Shown here: piece by piece, positions 24,987 to 32,873 of the stretch
How the letters are laid out: each line of letters opens with the position of its first letter
How positions within the stretch are numbered: position 1 is the stretch's first letter
NCBI GenBank assembly: GCA_035995725.1
Contig: DASYKE010000199.1
Coordinates: 1-43,651 of the forward strand
DNA from: JAQGLW01 sp035995725
GTDB taxonomy: Bacteria > Pseudomonadota > Gammaproteobacteria > Burkholderiales > Burkholderiaceae_D
Direction of reading: 5' to 3'
Length of the DNA stretch: 43,651 nucleotides
Made by a program: the position numbers and the translations under genes
The notes under the pieces: generated by a model
The model's database searches: none
Seen by the model: the letters and a program-made list of their open reading frames with translations, nothing else
What the model was told of the DNA's origin: nothing

Positions 24987-25541
24987 ATGAATCGACTCTC
25001 TAGCGAAGAAGCAGTTTCAAAGCTGAAAGTCCTGCTTCGAAATGAAGGCGTTGGTGCTGCGATCAGCTTTCTGAATGGTTTGACCAAATATCGTTTTACT
25101 GCCCTGTACTATTTTAGCGGCGAAACATTGAGGAACATCTATTTTTACGATCGCGAGCATCCTGCCCTTGCTGTAGCGCCACCTGACATCGCCGTGGCGG
25201 ATTCCTACTGTGCTTTTATCCGCAGTTCGGGGCAGGCATTCGGAACGCCTGACTCGCTGCACGACGAGCGGCTGCGCGACCACCCGAACCGTTGTGACCA
25301 GCAATCCTTCTGCGGTGCGCCGCTCACAGGGTCCGATGGCCCGGCGTTCGGAGCAATCTGTCATTTCGACAATACACCCGTCGAGATTACCCTTGGTGAC
25401 GTGCGTCTTCTGGAGAGAGTAGGGCGGCTTCTCGGCGAGAACAGTCCGTGGCAACTGCCATCGGAAGCGTTGATGGAAAGGGTCGCCGCTTCTGCATACT
25501 TCAGGCCTCATACGTATAGTCTAGGGCATTCAATACGCTGA
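24987..25541 (+). CDS. GAF-domain protein
   Basis: The product is 184 aa, almost entirely one GAF-like sensory domain. A helical N-terminus (SEEAVSKLKVLLRNEGVGAAISFLNGLTKYRFTALYYFSG) is followed by core strands with CAFIRSSGQAFGTPDSLHDERLRDHPNRCDQQSFCGAPLTGSDGPAFGAICHFD and a final helix. Cys residues in CAF, NRCDQQSFCG and AICHFD could sense redox state or metals, but this is inference. There is no output domain, so it may act by partner binding. ATG 24987 was chosen; a GTG at 24966 in the same frame would add 7 residues. It follows dctA by 76 bp. Confidence 0.8.
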   Translation: MNRLSSEEAVSKLKVLLRNEGVGAAISFLNGLTKYRFTALYYFSGETLRNIYFYDREHPALAVAPPDIAVADSYCAFIRSSGQAFGTPDSLHDERLRDHPNRCDQQSFCGAPLTGSDGPAFGAICHFDNTPVEITLGDVRLLERVGRLLGENSPWQLPSEALMERVAASAYFRPHTYSLGHSIR

Positions 25542-25580
25542 CTTACTGTGTCCACTTGCTTCAATTGACCTGCCATGGCG

Positions 25581-26963
25581 TCATGGAGGCGCGTTCAAGT
25601 CAGTCACGCGGATCAGTTTCTTGTTCACGAATTCCTGAATCCCGATATGCGATAGTTCGCGCCCGTAACCCGAACGCTTGATGCCGCCGAACGGTAGCTC
25701 GGGAGCGGTCCAGGTCGGATGGTTGATAAACACCATGCCCGATTCGATCCGGTCCGCCACGCGCTTGCCGCGCTCTATATCTTCGGTGAAGATCGATCCT
25801 CCAAGGCCGTAGTATGTGTCGTTGGCAAGTGTTACCGCTGCATCTTCGTCTGCCACACGGAAGAACAGCGCGACCGGCCCGAAGAATTCCTCGTTATAGA
25901 TTGGATTGTCGCGCCCGATATTGGTCAGGATGGTTGGCTGCATGAAAGTGGCGGCTCCCTGGACCGGCTTGCCGCCCAGTTCGACATGTGCGCCGTTGGC
26001 AACCGCCCGCTCCACCTGGTCCACCAACTTGTCAAGCGCCTCCTTCGAAGATAGCGGTGCGAGGGTGGTGGACGGATCGAATGGATCGCCCGTCTTCAGG
26101 CCGCTCAATGCCGTCTTGAACTTTTCGAGGAAGCGGTCGGCCAGTTGTTCGACCACAATAAAGCGCTTCGATGCAACGCAGCTCTGGCCCGCGTTGTGGA
26201 TCCGGCCCCATAGCGCCCACTTGACCGCCTGCTCCAGGTCGGCGTCTTCCAGCACGATGAAAGGATCGCTGCCGCCGAGCTCCATGGTTGATTTTTTCAG
26301 TGCCTGGCCCGCCTGTCGAGCAACGACTGACCCGGTGGCGTCACCTCCGGTCAGCGCCACACCCTTGACTCGCGGGTCGGCGATCGTCCGTGCGATCTGA
26401 TCCTTCGTGACCATAAGGTTGGTGTAGGCACCGGTCGGCGCACCTGCCTCAATGAACAGGTCGGCAAAGGCGATCGCGCACTGCGGCACATTGGAAGCGT
26501 GCTTTACCAGCATGACATTGCCTGCCATCAGATTCGGCGCGACGAAACGCGACAGCTGGTAATACGGAAAATTCCACGGCTGGATGCCGAACAGCACACC
26601 GAGCGGACTGTTCTCGACAGTGGCCTCGCCCGATGCAGGGTTGAGTTTCTCGGGAGCGAGAAAGCGCTTGGCGTTCTCGGCGTAGTAGTCGACGATATCT
26701 GCGCTGAGCGTCACCTCCGCCCGGCTTTCCTTGATCAGCTTGCCCATCTCCAGTGTGACCAGCCGCGCAAAATCATCGGCACGCGAGCGCAGAATATTGG
26801 CCGCAGTCCTGAGCACATTGGCACGCTCTGAAAATGTCTTGTGTCGCCACGTGTCGAAGCATTGCTCCGCATTCTGCAGTGCGCCCTCGAGTTGCTCGTC
26901 ACTGATCTCTTCGAAAGTCTTGAGGACCTTCCCGTCGTATGGATTTACGCTTCGATATGCCAT
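25581..26963 (-). CDS. NAD(P)-dependent aldehyde dehydrogenase, succinate-semialdehyde dehydrogenase type
   Basis: The 460-aa enzyme belongs to the aldehyde dehydrogenase superfamily and resembles the Sad/YneI branch (succinate semialdehyde to succinate). Visible sites are FGIQPWNFPYYQLSR, the general-base Glu in KKSTMELGGSDPFIVLEDADLE, the catalytic Cys in RIHNAGQSCVASKRFIV, NEEFFGPVALFF and PFGGIKRSGYGRELSHIGIQEFVNKK. The usual TGS after the NAD-binding strand reads TGGDATGS, a small local change. AGGAG lies 7 nt before the ATG at 26963. It stands alone on the minus strand. The exact aldehyde is not proven; 4-aminobutyrate or aromatic catabolism are plausible. Confidence 0.92.
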   Translation of the reverse strand: MAYRSVNPYDGKVLKTFEEISDEQLEGALQNAEQCFDTWRHKTFSERANVLRTAANILRSRADDFARLVTLEMGKLIKESRAEVTLSADIVDYYAENAKRFLAPEKLNPASGEATVENSPLGVLFGIQPWNFPYYQLSRFVAPNLMAGNVMLVKHASNVPQCAIAFADLFIEAGAPTGAYTNLMVTKDQIARTIADPRVKGVALTGGDATGSVVARQAGQALKKSTMELGGSDPFIVLEDADLEQAVKWALWGRIHNAGQSCVASKRFIVVEQLADRFLEKFKTALSGLKTGDPFDPSTTLAPLSSKEALDKLVDQVERAVANGAHVELGGKPVQGAATFMQPTILTNIGRDNPIYNEEFFGPVALFFRVADEDAAVTLANDTYYGLGGSIFTEDIERGKRVADRIESGMVFINHPTWTAPELPFGGIKRSGYGRELSHIGIQEFVNKKLIRVTDLNAPP

Positions 26964-27366
26964 GTTCCACTCCTGCTAGCTGGTCTTATCCTAGGTGCAG
27001 CGAGAGACCGGCGGACGAAAAGCATGTGACTGATTTCTTTTGATATAGTCCTTCGCAATCCTTAACCGCTTGATGCCGATCAATGCGATTGTGCCCGGCC
27101 AACTGTAGAGAAACTCCAATAGGCTTTACAGGCGCAGAAGATGATGCCAGTCATTGTTGCAAGTAAAAATTCTCCAACAGACCTGACATTACGGTGCGCG
27201 CAGCAGTGCAAATACCTGAAATAACAAGATCCGGTACTCATGCGAATTTTCGGACGATCCGTTCTACGAATGTAGATGCCGGTGCAGATTCAATTTGAAC
27301 AGGGAGTGCTGTTGTAAAGAGGACCCTGAGCGCTCCCTGACCGAAGGAAGCAGGCCTGTTTCATTA
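26964..27366. other. Intergenic region upstream of the aldehyde dehydrogenase gene
   Basis: These 403 bp hold the promoter of the minus-strand dehydrogenase and the 3' side of the small lipoprotein gene. I see no gene, repeat or RNA here. Confidence 0.5.
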
Positions 27367-27504
27367 CTAGTAGACCAAACTTTCGTAAAATGGGCCATTT
27401 CTGTCAAAAGGGTTTTCAGAATTGGGATGGTTATAGCCAGTGCCGCCGATGCCTGAGCAGCTTGCCAGTAACGTTACCGCGATTACAATCGAAAGACTTT
27501 TCAT
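27367..27504 (-). CDS. 45-aa predicted lipoprotein
   Basis: A short gene reads MKSLSIVIAVTLLASC and then 29 residues rich in Gly, Asn, Pro and Tyr, ending ESLVY. The lipobox LLASC places the lipidated Cys at residue 16, and GGAGGT lies 5 nt before the ATG at 27504. The combination of ideal ribosome-binding site, signal peptide and lipobox makes it a real gene despite its size. It resembles the tiny lipoproteins common in Burkholderiales. No function can be assigned. Confidence 0.75.
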   Translation of the reverse strand: MKSLSIVIAVTLLASCSGIGGTGYNHPNSENPFDRNGPFYESLVY

Positions 27505-27546
27505 CGGATACCTCCATTGAATATTGATGCATGAGACGCTTCCCGG

Positions 27547-27795
27547 ATGGAGGGGCGTTTCTTAATCAATATAGGCCGGCGGCTTTACGATAACCAGTGG
27601 CGAATGGGCGCTGCATCAAAGATTGATGCAGCTCAGATCGGGGTGAAAGATTATGACTTGCCGGCAATGGACAAGATGACAGGATTTGGACCTATCCTGA
27701 CTGCCTTCTGCACCAAGTGGTACAGCGAGAACCTTGTAGGCACTTTCGGTTTTTCAACTGTGAAAGGTCGTGGCCCCATACACGCCAGAGCGTGA
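27547..27795 (+). pseudogene. Unassigned 82-codon frame, possible gene remnant
   Basis: An open frame with no ribosome-binding site contains YDNQWRMGAASKIDAAQIGVKDYDLPAMDKMTGFGPILTAFCTKWYSENLVGTFGFSTVKG. Parts look like an outer-membrane or periplasmic protein tail, but I recognise no family. The sequence then runs into unconvincing residues before the stop. It may be a decayed gene end or chance. It lies between the 45-aa lipoprotein and the iron operon. Confidence 0.25.
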
Positions 27796-27828
27796 TTCGC
27801 TCCGGCGAACAGGACTGTCAACTGTTGA

Positions 27829-28578
27829 TCAGAATTCGTACTCGACTTGCGCTCTGAACGTATTGCTATGCTTGGTGTCGGATGCGTCAATCAGATAGGC
27901 GGCGTTGTACTTGATGGCATTGCGGCCGCCCAAGGCAATTTTTCCGAACACGGCCGGGCCCAGCAGATGTGATTGTTCGGCCCTGGGCGCAATGCGATTC
28001 CATTGACCCAATTCACCAAACCCCTGAAGCCCGAACTCGAACTGCGGCTTCAAGCGGTACTTTGTCTGCCATTGATAACCCGATTTCATGGTATTGGCTT
28101 CTGCCGCGCGGTAGTTGCGCTGGAACAGGACATTGAAATTTAACTGCGTTTTACCGAACTCGGTTTGAAACAACGGCCCGAATTTGAATTCGTAGCCTTC
28201 ACTGTGGTCTCGGGGGCGCTCTATTTCCGTAATGAACCCGATATCAACGGGATATTGTCCGGGCTGGGTGAGTTGAAACTTGTTTTCCCATTCGACGGCA
28301 TCGTGGAATGTTCCGCCACCGCTCTCACGCTTGTATTTGAGATACAACTCGGTGAACCAGTACTGGGTCGCGCCGTAGCCGAATCCGATCGAAGCTGCGC
28401 TCTCCCGATCTTCCCCTGACCTTTTAACGGTGCCGGACTTGAAGTCTATTTCGCGCTCGCCGTACTCGACGCTCGGTGTGAAGACGTAATCTGCCGGACC
28501 GGCAACCGCGCTGCCGATGGACAGGACAGCCGCGAACACGGGGCTCGCAGCGCCGATTTTTCTGATAGTTGTTTTCAT
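27829..28578 (-). CDS. Predicted outer-membrane beta-barrel protein of the iron-uptake operon
   Basis: The 249-aa protein has a signal peptide (to about AGSAVAG) and alternating polar/aromatic strands throughout. Examples are YVFTPSVEYGEREIDFKSG, YWFTELYLKYKRES, YEFKFGPLFQTEFGKTQLNFNVLFQRNYR and a C-terminal TFRAQVEYEF. The terminal Phe is the recognition signal for outer-membrane barrel assembly. Its ATG overlaps the FTR1 stop by 4 nt, so it is the last gene of the cupredoxin-FTR1 operon. It may serve as a pore or sensor for iron uptake across the outer membrane. The family is unnamed to me. Confidence 0.75.
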   Translation of the reverse strand: MKTTIRKIGAASPVFAAVLSIGSAVAGPADYVFTPSVEYGEREIDFKSGTVKRSGEDRESAASIGFGYGATQYWFTELYLKYKRESGGGTFHDAVEWENKFQLTQPGQYPVDIGFITEIERPRDHSEGYEFKFGPLFQTEFGKTQLNFNVLFQRNYRAAEANTMKSGYQWQTKYRLKPQFEFGLQGFGELGQWNRIAPRAEQSHLLGPAVFGKIALGGRNAIKYNAAYLIDASDTKHSNTFRAQVEYEF

Positions 28579-29411
28579 GTTGATTTAAGGTTGTAGGAAG
28601 GTAGTTGGGAACGACGGTGTACCCACGACGCGCCTGCGGCGATGCAGACGAAAGTGGTCACGTAAAAAATCACTTGCATACCCGATGGTTGCGCCTCATA
28701 CCCGAGCAGGATGGAAAGCGCCGACCCCAGTCCGGAAGTGACCGGAAGCAGCCAGGACGTATCCCATAAAGGCGTCGCGAGAGAGGGAATGATGTCGGCC
28801 TGTATCAGAAACTTCGCCATCTGGCCTGCCAGGCCGGCGGCGAGCAGCAGCAAAAGACCGCTTGTTACCGAGAAAAAGCGGCGCAGCGGAATGCGCAGCA
28901 GCCCGAAATAAGTGACAATGCCCAGCGCTGCTCCGGCCAAAAGGCCGATCAAACCGCCCAGCATCACGGAACTGCCGTTGCCTGGCGCACTGGCTGCCAT
29001 GCCTTGCAGGAAAAGGGCTGTTTCCGAGCCTTCGCGCAATACCGTGAGTGCAATTGCTATGGCAATTGCCGACAGTTCCTGTTTGCCGTTGCGGATGGCG
29101 CCACCAATGCTCTTGGCTTTGTTTGCCATTTCTTTGCCGTGTGACGCCATCCAGATGTTGTGCCAGCCGATCATCAGAACGGCAATCCCTAGAATGGTCG
29201 CCTTGAATATTTCCTGGCCGCTTCCGCCGGCGAGCTGCGCAATGGATTCAGTCAGCAATGCAACGACGAGAGAGCCAAGGACGCCGGCGGTAATCCCGAT
29301 TACGAGCCAGCGGTTCCGATGCGCAAGGCCGCGCGTGGCAGCGGCAATGATTCCGATAAGCAATGCCGCTTCAAGCGACTCGCGAAAAACAATAATGGCT
29401 GAACCGAACAT
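28575..29411 (-). CDS. efeU: FTR1-family iron permease (EfeU-like)
   Basis: The 278-aa inner-membrane protein has seven predicted helices and both REXXE iron-coordination motifs of the FTR1 family: RESLE in the first helix (FRESLEAALLIGIIAA) and REGSE in the fourth (VLREGSETALFLQGM). It takes up ferric iron after oxidation or delivery by a periplasmic partner, as in EfeUOB. Here the partner is a small cupredoxin protein; no EfeB peroxidase gene is present. It is located between the cupredoxin gene (6-nt gap) and the barrel gene (4-nt overlap). Confidence 0.92.
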   Translation of the reverse strand: MFGSAIIVFRESLEAALLIGIIAAATRGLAHRNRWLVIGITAGVLGSLVVALLTESIAQLAGGSGQEIFKATILGIAVLMIGWHNIWMASHGKEMANKAKSIGGAIRNGKQELSAIAIAIALTVLREGSETALFLQGMAASAPGNGSSVMLGGLIGLLAGAALGIVTYFGLLRIPLRRFFSVTSGLLLLLAAGLAGQMAKFLIQADIIPSLATPLWDTSWLLPVTSGLGSALSILLGYEAQPSGMQVIFYVTTFVCIAAGASWVHRRSQLPSYNLKST

Positions 29412-29417
29412 GATTGA

Positions 29418-29744
29418 TTACTCCGCGATGACAACGCCTTTTGCCGTTTCCTGATTGAACTCGCCCGTGAATGCATAACGGCCGGGCTTCAGGGGACCGA
29501 TGAAGATCGTTGCCTTTGAACGAGGCGCAATAACCTTTTCACGATTCAACTCATGGCTTTCAAACTCCTCGGGAGTTGCATCTTGATTATCGACAATCAA
29601 TTTAACCTTTTGACCGGCTTTTACTTTCACCTCGGAAGGGTTAAACCGGTGGTCTTTGATGACAAGACTAACTTCAGGATCCGCGGCCGTTGCAAGAATA
29701 GGCAGGAAAAAGAAGGATGCGAGCAGGAAATGGCTGGTTTTCAT
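29418..29744 (-). CDS. Periplasmic cupredoxin-domain protein (EfeO N-domain-like)
   Basis: This 108-aa exported protein has a signal peptide (MKTSHFLLASFFFLPILATA) and a cupredoxin-like beta-sandwich: VSLVIKDHRFNPSEVKVKAGQKVKLIVDNQDATPEEFESHELNREKVI, then GPLKPGRYAFTGEFNQETAKGVVI. It matches the stand-alone cupredoxin proteins usually found before FTR1 genes. There it probably binds copper or iron and hands iron to the permease. It is the first gene of the operon. Its start lies 4 bp from a 17-bp inverted repeat that looks like a double Fur box, so iron repression is likely. Confidence 0.88.
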   Translation of the reverse strand: MKTSHFLLASFFFLPILATAADPEVSLVIKDHRFNPSEVKVKAGQKVKLIVDNQDATPEEFESHELNREKVIAPRSKATIFIGPLKPGRYAFTGEFNQETAKGVVIAE

Positions 29745-29748
29745 ATCC

Positions 29749-29798
29749 GTAAATGAGAATCGTTAATGTGGATATTAATAATAACGATTCTCATTTAC
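29749..29798. promoter_or_regulatory. Fur-box-like 17-bp perfect inverted repeat at the iron operon start
   Basis: GTAAATGAGAATCGTTA (29749-29765) and TAACGATTCTCATTTAC (29782-29798) are perfect inverted arms with a 16-bp A+T-rich spacer. Each arm contains an approximate Fur box (TGAGAAT-c-GTTAATG against the 7-1-7 pattern). The nearer arm ends 4 bp from the cupredoxin ATG, so in mRNA the two arms can also pair over the ribosome-binding region. Regulation by Fur is inferred from motif and operon function. Confidence 0.75.
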
Positions 29799-30380
29799 AA
29801 AGTCAAGGTATTTGCTGCACTGTGACAACATTCATGGCTTGGGGCAAGTATGGCCGCCGCCATCGGTACTCAGGTTGCCTGCTCAATAGATATCGCTACT
29901 GCTGGTGTCAGCCTGTGCGTCTGTGGCTGCTGTCAACTGAAACATCGACCGATCAAGGCTGATGATTTTGCAAAAAGGTGAGGAAAGGGTCGGGTCGCCA
30001 GAGCTTCTGCATTCTTTCAATCGGCTGCTTTAGTTAAAGTTGAAGCGGCGCCGGCTCGGAAGACGCTGCTGCCAAATGGACAAGACGGGCGTTCTTCTAT
30101 GAAGAACGGCGTTTCATTTTATTGCGACGGAATAAATTCAGCCATACAATGGATTCCGGCAATTTCAAAGCAACTGTTTTCCGCTAATCAGCGGGTGTAT
30201 GCGGACAAATCAAGACAAATCAGAAACATCGAAGGAGACATGAATGGCATGAGCGGACGCGAGAAACTGCTGAACGAATTTTTCAGCCCTTACTTAATTA
30301 TTGCTCCAAGTCTTGTTGCAATATAGCTTTAAAAAAGTCCACATACGATTGTTCATGAGCCAGCCGGCGTCATCAATTGC
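29799..30380. other. Intergenic region upstream of the TonB-dependent receptor
   Basis: About 580 bp without a convincing gene. A mini-frame at 30241-30324 (MNGMSGREKLLNEFFSP, then a hydrophobic end) is preceded by AGGAG and could be a 28-aa leader peptide, but nothing else supports it. A 75-codon frame at 30099-30326 is probably chance. No second Fur-like repeat was seen. Confidence 0.4.
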
Positions 30381-32498
30381 ATGGTTTCAAAAACAGTCTG
30401 CTTTTTACTCCGCTTCATGATCCCTGTCGAAAAAGAATCCACTCAAAGATCAAGATTGAATGTCATTAATTCCGTCTTTCTAAGCGCATCCATCGCCGGC
30501 TTTGCGCCGGCGTATGCCGCAGACGAAGAAAGCGTGCTTCCGTCCGTCGTTGTTGAAGCTTCCCGTACCAGTCAGCTCGGCATTGCCGAGTCCGCCAACG
30601 CCGGCGTAGTCACACAACAGCAGCTCGAAGCCCGTACAGTCTATCGTGCCGGCGAACTGCTGGAAGCAACGCCGGGTTTGATTGTCAGCCAGCATAGCGG
30701 CGAAGGAAAGGCCAATCAGTTTTACCTGCGCGGATTCAATCTCGACCACGGTACCGATTTACGCACCACTGTCGACGGCATGCTGGTGAATCAGCGCAGC
30801 CATGGGCATGGACAAGGCTGGACCGATCTCAACTTTCTGATTCCCGAGCTGGCTACCAGGCTCGAATACAGGAAAGGGCCTTACTATGCCGAAGAAGGCG
30901 ATTTTGCATCGGCCGGAACTGTCAATGTAGTGTATGCGGATAAGCTGGAGCAGGGAATTGCCAGTATCGGACTTGGCCAAAACGGCTTCGGGCGGACCTT
31001 GCTTGCGGACTCGCCAAAAGTTGGTAATGGCAGCCTGCTGTATGCGCTCGAGTTATTTCATAACGACGGGCCGTTTGTGCATCCGGACGACTATCGCAAA
31101 ATCAATAGCGTATTGCGTTATAGCGAAGGCAGTGCCGGCAACGGATTCAATGTCACCGGGATGGCATATAGAGGCAAATGGAATGCAACCGATCAGATTC
31201 CGCAGCGCGCCGTCGACAATGGGTCGCTTTCGCGTTTTGACGCGATCGACCCTACCGACGGCGGCCAATCGCATCGTTACAGCCTATCGGCCGCGTGGCG
31301 CAGAAATACGGGAACCACATCCAGCAATATCAATACGTATATCATCCACAACAAGCTGGACCTGTTTTCCAATTTCACTTACTTTAACGATGATCCGGTC
31401 AACGGTGACCAGTTCAATCAGGCGGACAAGCGGACCACGACCGGTTTGAATATGAGTCAGACCTGGCGCGCTCCATGGCTGGGGCGCGAATCCGAGAATA
31501 CTGTCGGTCTGCAACTGCAAAACGACAATATCTTCAACGGCCTGCATCACACCCGAGCACGACAAATATTATCGACCACGCGCGAAGATCATATTATTGA
31601 AAGCAGCGCTGGCGCGTATTTTGAAAACAAGACTCGATGGCATGACAAGTTCAGGACCGTCGCCGGCATTCGCGAAGATTACTACCGCTTCGATGTCAAC
31701 AGCAATAACCCGGCCAACTCGGGTAAAACAAACGACAGCATCGCCAGTCCGAAGCTGGGACTGATTTTCGGTCCTTGGGCAAAGACCGAGTATTACTTCA
31801 ACATGGGAAATGGATTCCATAGTAACGACGCGCGCGGCACCACCATTACCGTCGACCCTAAATCACGAGCTCCCGCCGAGAGAGTCACGCCGCTGGTACG
31901 GTCAAAAGGCGTTGAGGTTGGCGCACGTACCGAAATAATCCGGGGACTGCAGAGCTCATTCTCGGTTTATCGACTCGACTTTGATTCGGAGCTTCTATTC
32001 GTCGGTGACGCCGGTACCACTGAAGCAGGCCGGCCAAGCCGCCGTTACGGGTTCGAATTCAACAATTACTATAAACCTGCCAATTGGCTGACCATCGATG
32101 CGGACGTGGCATTTGCGCGGGCGAGGTTTCGAAATTCTGATCCCGCAGGCAATCGCATCCCGGGCGCGGTGGAAGGCGTGGCATCGATCGCACTGGCCGT
32201 CGACAACGTAGGCGCGTATTTCGGCGCTTTGCAGTTACGATATTTCGGCCCGCGTCCTTTGACTGAAGACAATAGTGTCCGATCCAAAAGCACTGCGACG
32301 CTTAATGGCCGCATCGGATACAAGCTTAACCCTAAGATGCGCATTGAACTGGAAGGTTTCAATCTGACCAACCGGCAAGATTCGGCGATCGATTATTACT
32401 ATGAGTCGCGCTTGCCGAACGAACCGGCGGTCAATGACATTCACTTCCATCCAATCGAATCACGTTCTTTCCGGGTCACTTTGACTGTAAATTTTTAA
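30381..32498 (+). CDS. TonB-dependent outer-membrane receptor
   Basis: The 705-aa receptor has a signal peptide ending near AYAA and a TonB box-like VLPSVVVEA. Its plug domain includes AGELLEATPGLIVSQHSGEGKANQFYLRGFNLDHGTDLRTTVDGMLVNQRSHGHGQGWTDLNFLIPELATRLEYRKGPYYAEEGDFASAGTVNV. A 22-strand barrel ends in RSFRVTLTVNF with terminal Phe. The substrate is unknown; the His-rich HGHGQGW and FHPIESRS segments are family features. ATG 30417 in the same frame would give a shorter pre-signal region. It lies 637 bp from the FTR1 operon on the opposite strand, so a joint iron role is possible but unproven. Confidence 0.92.
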   Translation: MVSKTVCFLLRFMIPVEKESTQRSRLNVINSVFLSASIAGFAPAYAADEESVLPSVVVEASRTSQLGIAESANAGVVTQQQLEARTVYRAGELLEATPGLIVSQHSGEGKANQFYLRGFNLDHGTDLRTTVDGMLVNQRSHGHGQGWTDLNFLIPELATRLEYRKGPYYAEEGDFASAGTVNVVYADKLEQGIASIGLGQNGFGRTLLADSPKVGNGSLLYALELFHNDGPFVHPDDYRKINSVLRYSEGSAGNGFNVTGMAYRGKWNATDQIPQRAVDNGSLSRFDAIDPTDGGQSHRYSLSAAWRRNTGTTSSNINTYIIHNKLDLFSNFTYFNDDPVNGDQFNQADKRTTTGLNMSQTWRAPWLGRESENTVGLQLQNDNIFNGLHHTRARQILSTTREDHIIESSAGAYFENKTRWHDKFRTVAGIREDYYRFDVNSNNPANSGKTNDSIASPKLGLIFGPWAKTEYYFNMGNGFHSNDARGTTITVDPKSRAPAERVTPLVRSKGVEVGARTEIIRGLQSSFSVYRLDFDSELLFVGDAGTTEAGRPSRRYGFEFNNYYKPANWLTIDADVAFARARFRNSDPAGNRIPGAVEGVASIALAVDNVGAYFGALQLRYFGPRPLTEDNSVRSKSTATLNGRIGYKLNPKMRIELEGFNLTNRQDSAIDYYYESRLPNEPAVNDIHFHPIESRSFRVTLTVNF

Positions 32499-32529
32499 GG
32501 AATATATTTTCGGTTGAAAGTAAAAAAAT

Positions 32530-32563
32530 GGCGGTGCCGCGCTTTGGACGGCGCAGCACCGCC
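32530..32563. terminator. Hairpin terminator 3' of the TonB receptor gene (U-run on the minus strand)
   Basis: GGCGGTGC (32530-32537) pairs with GCACCGCC (32556-32563). On the plus strand no U-run follows; on the minus strand the stem is followed by ATTTTTTTAC. It lies 31 bp after the receptor stop. It could end the receptor transcript weakly and block antisense transcription from the right. Confidence 0.6.
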
Positions 32564-32873
32564 GGCTGGCACATTCTGTAATATGTCGACATGCGCCGAA
32601 TAAGTCATAACCCTTCCTATTTACGCCGCATGACGCTTCCGGTTGGAATTTATTGTGAATAATCTTCAATCGCAATATTGCCTTTATCCATCCAGGATTC
32701 AGACTTGATCGAATTCATTCAATTATTGATATTTATCATTGATTCGCAGTTGAAATTGGGAATGTCGCCGCTGATGAATTAGGATGTATTTCTGTTGGTT
32801 CACGATAATCTTCTAACTTAACTGCGAATAGGAGATCCCGATTAGCGATCTAGAGCGACTGGCCGATCTTGTT

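Noticed and set aside
30099..30326. 75-codon frame before the TonB receptor
   Set aside because: No ribosome-binding site and no motif; only a 28-codon sub-frame with AGGAG remains as a weak possibility.
32727..32738. TGATATTTATCA dyad before the histidine kinase as a Fur box
   Set aside because: Only 5-bp arms, poor match to the Fur 7-1-7 pattern, and no iron-related gene downstream.
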